From Sulfurimonas sp. (GTDB lineage Bacteria; Campylobacterota; Campylobacteria; Campylobacterales; Sulfurimonadaceae): DNA of 15,929 nucleotides. The translations under genes and the position numbers were made by a program. Where the stretch lies: NCBI GenBank assembly GCA_027066935.1, contig JAMOMX010000093.1, forward strand, positions 1 to 15,929, read 5' to 3'. Positions 15,088 to 15,929 of this stretch are shown piece after piece. Numbering within the stretch: position 1 is the first letter of the stretch; the number at the start of each line of letters is the position of its first letter. The notes below the pieces were generated by a model, which made no database searches, was not told the DNA's origin, and was given only the letters and a program-made list of their open reading frames with translations.

Positions 15088-15929
15088 TTAAACACTCCTT
15101 GATTCTCATTAATGCATCTGTTGTTTTTTCTTCATCTTCAACTAGTGCGATACGGATATATCCAACACCAGGGTTGTCTCCATTTGCACCAATGCGAGCT
15201 AAATACTCACCTGGTAAAACTTTTACATTGTAGTCTTTATATAATTTTTTAGTAAACTCTATAGCATTTTCAACTTTTAACCAAATATAAAATGTTGCTT
15301 TTGGAATCTCTATATTAAGTATCTCTTTTGCAATTTTAAAATTGTTTTTATAAATTTCACGAAATACAGATACATGATCTTCATCACTCCAAGCAATTGT
15401 TGCTGCACTTTGAAGTGGAAGAGGGGAGGCACACCCAATATATGTACGATATTTCATATACTTTTTTAGTATTTTATCATCCCCTGCAATGAAACCACTT
15501 CTAAGTCCTGGGCACGATGAACGCTTAGAGATTGAGTTTATAACAACTAAATTTTTAAAATCTTTATTTCCAACATGAATAGCAGCTTCAAGTAATGATG
15601 GGATAGGTTCATCTGTATATATTTCACTGTAACACTCATCATTTAAAAGAACAAAATCATGCTTTAATGCTAAATATACCCACTCTCCAAGCTCATTTAA
15701 ACTTAGCGTAGCTGTTGTTGGGTTGTTTGGAAAATTTAGTATTACTAAATCACATTTTTCCAACTCTTTTTCATCTATAGATGGTTTAAAATTATTTGTC
15801 TCATCTAAGTTAAGATATATAGTTTTAGAGCGAGTGGCAATTGCCGCACCCTCATAAATTTGGTAAAAAGGGTTTGTAAAAGCGATAGTAGGTTCTTTTG
15901 TGTCAAAAAGTAAAAATTGAGGAAAGTTA
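15080..15929 (-). CDS. dapC: PLP-dependent aminotransferase, probable succinyldiaminopimelate transaminase (5' truncated)
   Basis: The frame stays open from the stop (15080-15082) to the window edge, so about 282 C-terminal codons are present and the true start lies beyond. The TTG at 15763 is an internal Leu, not a start. This is a class I fold-type aminotransferase: AFTNPFYQIYEGAA, NFPNNPT, LNDECYSEIY (Asp and Tyr contact PLP), the PLP-lysine in SISKRSSCPGLRSGF (Lys codon 15524-15526) and a late substrate-carboxylate Arg in GYIRIAL. DapC transfers an amino group from glutamate to N-succinyl-2-amino-6-oxopimelate on the way to diaminopimelate and lysine. The DapC assignment rests on sequence feel and on my memory that in H. 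pylori the homologue sits between murC and ispG-dapD. An aspartate-type or LL-DAP aminotransferase cannot be excluded. Confidence 0.8.
   Translation of the reverse strand, partial: NFPQFLLFDTKEPTIAFTNPFYQIYEGAAIATRSKTIYLNLDETNNFKPSIDEKELEKCDLVILNFPNNPTTATLSLNELGEWVYLALKHDFVLLNDECYSEIYTDEPIPSLLEAAIHVGNKDFKNLVVINSISKRSSCPGLRSGFIAGDDKILKKYMKYRTYIGCASPLPLQSAATIAWSDEDHVSVFREIYKNNFKIAKEILNIEIPKATFYIWLKVENAIEFTKKLYKDYNVKVLPGEYLARIGANGDNPGVGYIRIALVEDEEKTTDALMRIKECLNG

Noticed and set aside
15080..15763. Aminotransferase starting at TTG 15763
   Set aside because: The same frame is open to the window edge and encodes conserved aminotransferase sequence upstream, so the gene is truncated by the window and not short.

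Overview
The window is a compact, AT-rich chromosomal segment of a member of the Campylobacterota (formerly Epsilonproteobacteria). The protein sequences and gene order most resemble free-living Sulfurimonas-type relatives, but the genus is an inference made without a database search. Support comes from the low GC content, from '-10 only' promoters (a T-rich stretch followed by TATAAT), and from two gene blocks that I recall from Campylobacter jejuni and Helicobacter pylori.

Left half, mostly + strand: the last 22 codons of an unidentified gene (1-69), then a HIT-family protein on the - strand (117-473). A 173-bp divergent spacer follows, holding a perfect 22-bp inverted repeat. Next comes a tight + strand cluster: pheS-pheT (both subunits of phenylalanyl-tRNA synthetase), aroA (shikimate pathway, the route to Phe) and ispH (last step of the MEP isoprenoid pathway). 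After a fresh promoter come rpsA (ribosomal protein S1, six S1 domains), a small single-pass membrane-anchored protein of unknown function and serA (first step of serine synthesis).

Right half, - strand, read from right to left: a 5'-truncated aminotransferase (probably dapC), a 166-aa acidic protein, murC, a class III-like sirtuin, a 109-aa two-helix membrane protein with a TTG start, and mutS2. Overlaps or gaps are mostly below 10 bp, so this is one likely operon. It mixes cell-wall precursor supply (diaminopimelate for the stem peptide, and MurC) with DNA maintenance (MutS2). The two halves meet tail to tail at a perfect 18-bp hairpin (9965-10003) whose right arm is also the end of the mutS2 coding sequence.

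Nothing here looks like a mobile element, CRISPR array, defence island or new multi-gene system; the content is essentially housekeeping. The points most worth a second look are the palindrome between the HIT gene and pheS, the PheT editing domain that lacks hallmark residues, the divergent sirtuin and MutS2 motifs, and three small conserved-looking genes of unknown function locked into essential operons. The only gene-free stretches are short (at most 173 bp) and are described below.
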